From Actinomycetes bacterium (lineage in GTDB: Bacteria > Actinomycetota > Acidimicrobiia > Acidimicrobiales > Bog-793), in assembly GCA_021821585.1 (NCBI GenBank), contig JAKACF010000143.1, positions 1 to 7,710 on the forward strand: a stretch of DNA of 7,710 bases. Reading direction: 5' to 3'. The notes under the pieces were generated by a model. The model did no database searches. It worked only from the letters and a program-made list of their open reading frames with translations, and had not been told where the DNA came from. The translations under genes and the position numbers were made by a program. How positions within the stretch are numbered: position 1 is the stretch's first letter; the number at the start of each line of letters is the position of its first letter. Below are positions 6,070 to 7,710 of this stretch, in pieces.

Positions 6070-6124
6070 GTTCATCTCGCGTTCACCTCGCCATCACGGC
6101 GATGTCAGCTGGTCGTCAGGGGGA
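6070..6124 (+). promoter_or_regulatory. PHO box array: five 11-base direct repeats (PhoP binding site)
   Basis: Five consecutive 11-base units start at 6070, 6081, 6092, 6103 and 6114. Each has TCA at positions 3-5 (6072, 6083, 6094, 6105, 6116). Units 1 and 2, GTTCATCTCGC and GTTCACCTCGC, differ at one position and match the GTTCACC-type units of actinobacterial PHO boxes; units 3-5 are degenerate outside the TCA core. PhoP-type regulators bind such 11-base repeats in tandem on one DNA face. The array ends 5 bases before a -10-like hexamer and covers the -35 region, as expected for an activated promoter. The downstream gene encodes a phosphate symporter, which agrees independently. Confidence 0.75.
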
Positions 6125-6129
6125 CTGAG

Positions 6130-6143
6130 CAGACTCATCCTCG
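6130..6143 (+). promoter_or_regulatory. Candidate -10 element of the phosphate transporter promoter
   Basis: CAGACT (6130-6135) keeps the two most conserved -10 bases (A2 and T6) and lies 7 bases before the GTG start at 6143, so the transcript may be leaderless. A weak -10 without a -35, preceded by an activator array, is typical of Pho-activated promoters. No Shine-Dalgarno sequence precedes the GTG. Confidence 0.4.
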
Positions 6144-7579
6144 TGGCAGACCAGACAACCACCACCCTCACCGCAGCCCTCGACGAGGCGCCGATCTCCC
6201 GCTTCCACCTGAAGGCGATCGTCACCTCCGGGATGGGCTTTTTCACCGACGCCTACGACCTGTTCATCATCGGCACGGTCACGGCCCTCATCACGACCCA
6301 GTGGCACCTGAGCACGACCGAGACCGGCCTCGTGAACTCGATGACGCTGCTCGGCGCCTTCATCGGGGCGATCGTCTACGGGCGAGTGGCCGACCGCGTC
6401 GGCCGCAAGAAGATCTACGGCCTCGAGGCCGCGATCATGCTCGTGTTCTCCCTCGCCTCGGGCTTCGCCCCGAACGTCATCTGGCTCATCGTCTTCCGCT
6501 TCTGCCTCGGGCTCGGCATCGGCGGCGACTACCCGGTCTCGGCGGTGCTCATGAGCGAGTACTCGAACCGCAAGAACCGGGGCAAGCTCGTCGGGCTGGT
6601 CTTCTCGATGCAGGCGCTCGGGACGGTCGTCGGCTACGTGGTCGCCCTGACGCTCCTCTCGAGCGGCATGAGCTCGGGCTACGTCTGGCGGATCATCCTC
6701 GCTCTCGGCGCCATCCCCTCGGCCATGGTGCTCTACTCCCGGCGCAGGATGCCGGAGTCGCCCCGCTTCCTCGCCCGGGTCCAGGGCAGGGCCGAAGAGG
6801 CGGCGAAGAGCCTCGCCAGCTACTCCGAGGGCACCCTCGCCATCAGCCACCGGGCGACGAGCGCCGTGCGCCAGAGGCTCAGCTTCCGGGAGTTCATCTC
6901 GAACCGTCGCTTCCTCGTCAGCCTGATCGGAACGGCCGGCACCTGGTTCGTCTTCGACTACGCCTACTACGGCAACTCGGTCTCGGCCCCGCTCATCGTG
7001 AAGGGCGTGCTCGGGTCGGGGGCGACCGTGGAGCAGTCGCTGGCCTTCAACCTCATGGTCTTCACCCTCGCCGCCGTGCCCGGCTACTTCCTCGCCGCCA
7101 ACTTCATGGACCGCATCGGGCACCGGAAGCTGCAGCTCATCGGCTTCCCGCTCATGGGACTCATGTTCCTCCTGATCGGGGTGATCCCGGGGATGACGGC
7201 GGCGGTGGCGCCCTTCCTCGTCCTGTTCGGCATCAGCTACTTCTTCGCCGAGTTCGGCCCGAACACGACGACCTTCGTGCTCGCCGCCGAGTGCTACCCG
7301 ACCTCGGCACGGACGACCGGGCACGGGATCTCGGCCGGCGTGGCCAAGCTGGGGGCCTTCATCGGGGTCTACCTCTTCCCCCACATCAGCGCCGCCTTCG
7401 GCGTCGGCGGTGCGCTCGAGTTCTCCGCTGGGATGGCGCTCATCGGTACGCTGCTCACGCTGCTCATCCCCGAGACCGCCCAGCGGGGCCTCGAGGAGAT
7501 CTCCGACGAGGACCGGGTCGTCGCCGAGGCGGAGCGGATCGTCTCCGAGCTGCCGGTCAGCCCAAGCGCCACGACCTGA
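6143..7579 (+). CDS. MFS phosphate:H+ symporter (PHS family)
   Basis: A 478-residue, 12-helix major facilitator protein expected to import inorganic phosphate with protons across the cytoplasmic membrane. PHS hallmarks are FFTDAYDLF (33-41), the MFS motif GRVADRVGRKK (80-90), GIGGDYPVS (125-133), PESPRFL (204-210) and FGPNTTTFVLAAECYPT (371-387). In the fungal PHS structure PiPT, phosphate is held by Tyr150, Gln177, Trp320, Asp324, Tyr328 and Asn431. Here Y130/Q157 (27 apart, as in PiPT), W268/D272/Y276 (four apart each, as in PiPT) and N374 correspond. K402 sits where yeast Pho84 has Lys492. The long hydrophilic loop between helices 6 and 7 is about 195-255. The GTG at 6143 is the only start before the first helix; the next in-frame ATG is inside the FFTDAYDLF region. 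The upstream PHO array predicts induction by phosphate starvation through PhoR-PhoP. A sugar or aromatic-acid MFS role is less likely. Confidence 0.9.
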   Translation: MADQTTTTLTAALDEAPISRFHLKAIVTSGMGFFTDAYDLFIIGTVTALITTQWHLSTTETGLVNSMTLLGAFIGAIVYGRVADRVGRKKIYGLEAAIMLVFSLASGFAPNVIWLIVFRFCLGLGIGGDYPVSAVLMSEYSNRKNRGKLVGLVFSMQALGTVVGYVVALTLLSSGMSSGYVWRIILALGAIPSAMVLYSRRRMPESPRFLARVQGRAEEAAKSLASYSEGTLAISHRATSAVRQRLSFREFISNRRFLVSLIGTAGTWFVFDYAYYGNSVSAPLIVKGVLGSGATVEQSLAFNLMVFTLAAVPGYFLAANFMDRIGHRKLQLIGFPLMGLMFLLIGVIPGMTAAVAPFLVLFGISYFFAEFGPNTTTFVLAAECYPTSARTTGHGISAGVAKLGAFIGVYLFPHISAAFGVGGALEFSAGMALIGTLLTLLIPETAQRGLEEISDEDRVVAEAERIVSELPVSPSATT

Positions 7580-7599
7580 GCGGACCGGCGCCGCTCTCT

Positions 7600-7639
7600 C
7601 GCCGCCACCTCCCCCTCCCCCGAGGGAGAGGTGGCGGTG
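7600..7639 (+). terminator. Long GC-rich hairpin after the transporter gene
   Basis: The arms 7600-7617 and 7622-7639 pair over 18 positions around a CCCC loop, with one C-A mismatch and one G-T wobble. The hairpin starts 20 bases after the transporter stop, where a terminator is expected. No T tract follows: the next bases are GC-rich. It may be a U-less actinobacterial terminator or a 3'-end stabilising structure, or its original downstream flank may have been displaced by an insertion (see the next entry). Confidence 0.6.
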
Positions 7640-7710
7640 GCGCGTCGTACGCCTGGCAGCTTCGCCAGTGAGGAGGTGGAAGTCCTTCCTGAGCGGGAAG
7701 CCGATGAGCT
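7637..7710 (+). mobile_element. Possible 5' end of a group II intron (cut by the window end)
   Basis: No gene begins in these last bases, but they are structured: GCGT/ACGC and CTGGC/GCCAG (7653-7657 with 7664-7668) hairpins, then AGGAGG/CTTCCT (7671-7676 with 7685-7690) presenting the loop TGGAAGTC. GGTGGAAGTCC (7675-7685) followed by GGGAAGCCGATGAGC resembles domain I of bacterial group II introns. A GTGGCG at 7637, immediately at the foot of the long hairpin, would be an imperfect GUGYG 5' boundary. Class C introns are known to insert behind terminator hairpins. No catalytic domain V or reverse transcriptase is in view, so this rests on pattern memory. Confidence 0.3.

Noticed and set aside
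4419..6128. A 569-codon plus-strand reading frame antisense to serS
   Set aside because: It mirrors serS codon structure in a GC-rich genome; composition is Val/Gly/Arg/Glu/Leu-rich with no recognisable domain, and serS on the other strand is unambiguous.
6116..7384. A 422-codon minus-strand frame opposite the phosphate transporter
   Set aside because: Its Glu/Asp/Gly/His/Arg-rich composition is the shadow of a membrane protein's codons; no family similarity.
6143..7579. Annotation of the transporter as a sugar or aromatic-acid MFS permease
   Set aside because: The FFTDAYDLF and GIGGDYP motifs, the W/D/Y four-residue spacing, and the upstream PHO array all favour the phosphate:H+ symporter family.

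Overview
The window is about 70% GC or higher, with GC-rich third codon positions, sparse Shine-Dalgarno sites and several genes whose start codon follows a -10-like hexamer by 6-7 bases. With the gene content this points to a high-GC actinobacterium, perhaps of the Acidimicrobiia type. The lineage is an inference from composition and protein style only. It is ordinary chromosomal sequence with eight well-supported complete protein genes. No tRNA, rRNA, CRISPR array or insertion sequence was seen.

Left part (61-2888, all +): a cytoplasmic beta-lactamase-fold serine hydrolase (family VIII esterase/EstB type), a small VOC (glyoxalase-like) protein 15 bases later with a strong ribosome binding site, and a secreted GH3/NagZ-like protein 23 bases further on. 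The tight spacing suggests one transcript. Middle part (2917-4278): an acidic hypothetical protein (+) meets a coiled-coil hypothetical protein (-) tail to tail, sharing the bases CTAG at their stops. Upstream of the second lies a small XRE regulator (-) resembling restriction-modification controller (C) proteins. An inverted repeat in front of the regulator could be its own operator.

Right part (4347-7710): serS (seryl-tRNA synthetase, -) is divergent from a small SHOCT-domain membrane protein (+), with an inverted repeat between them. Next comes an MFS transporter of the phosphate:H+ symporter (PHS) family. All six residue types known to hold phosphate in the fungal homologue PiPT are present with matching or near-matching spacing. 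Directly upstream are five units of exactly 11 bases, each carrying TCA at the same position, the first two being GTTCATCTCGC and GTTCACCTCGC. This is the layout of a PhoP-binding PHO box ending 5 bases before a -10-like hexamer. Protein and promoter independently indicate phosphate-starvation-controlled phosphate uptake.

After the transporter there is a long GC-rich hairpin without a T tract. The last roughly 70 bases contain small hairpins and a GGTGGAAGTCC loop resembling the 5' domain of a group II intron; if so, the intron body and reverse transcriptase lie outside the window. The most interesting points are the five-unit PHO array, the possible intron start behind the hairpin, the C-protein-like orphan regulator, and the GH3 protein with an altered catalytic loop.
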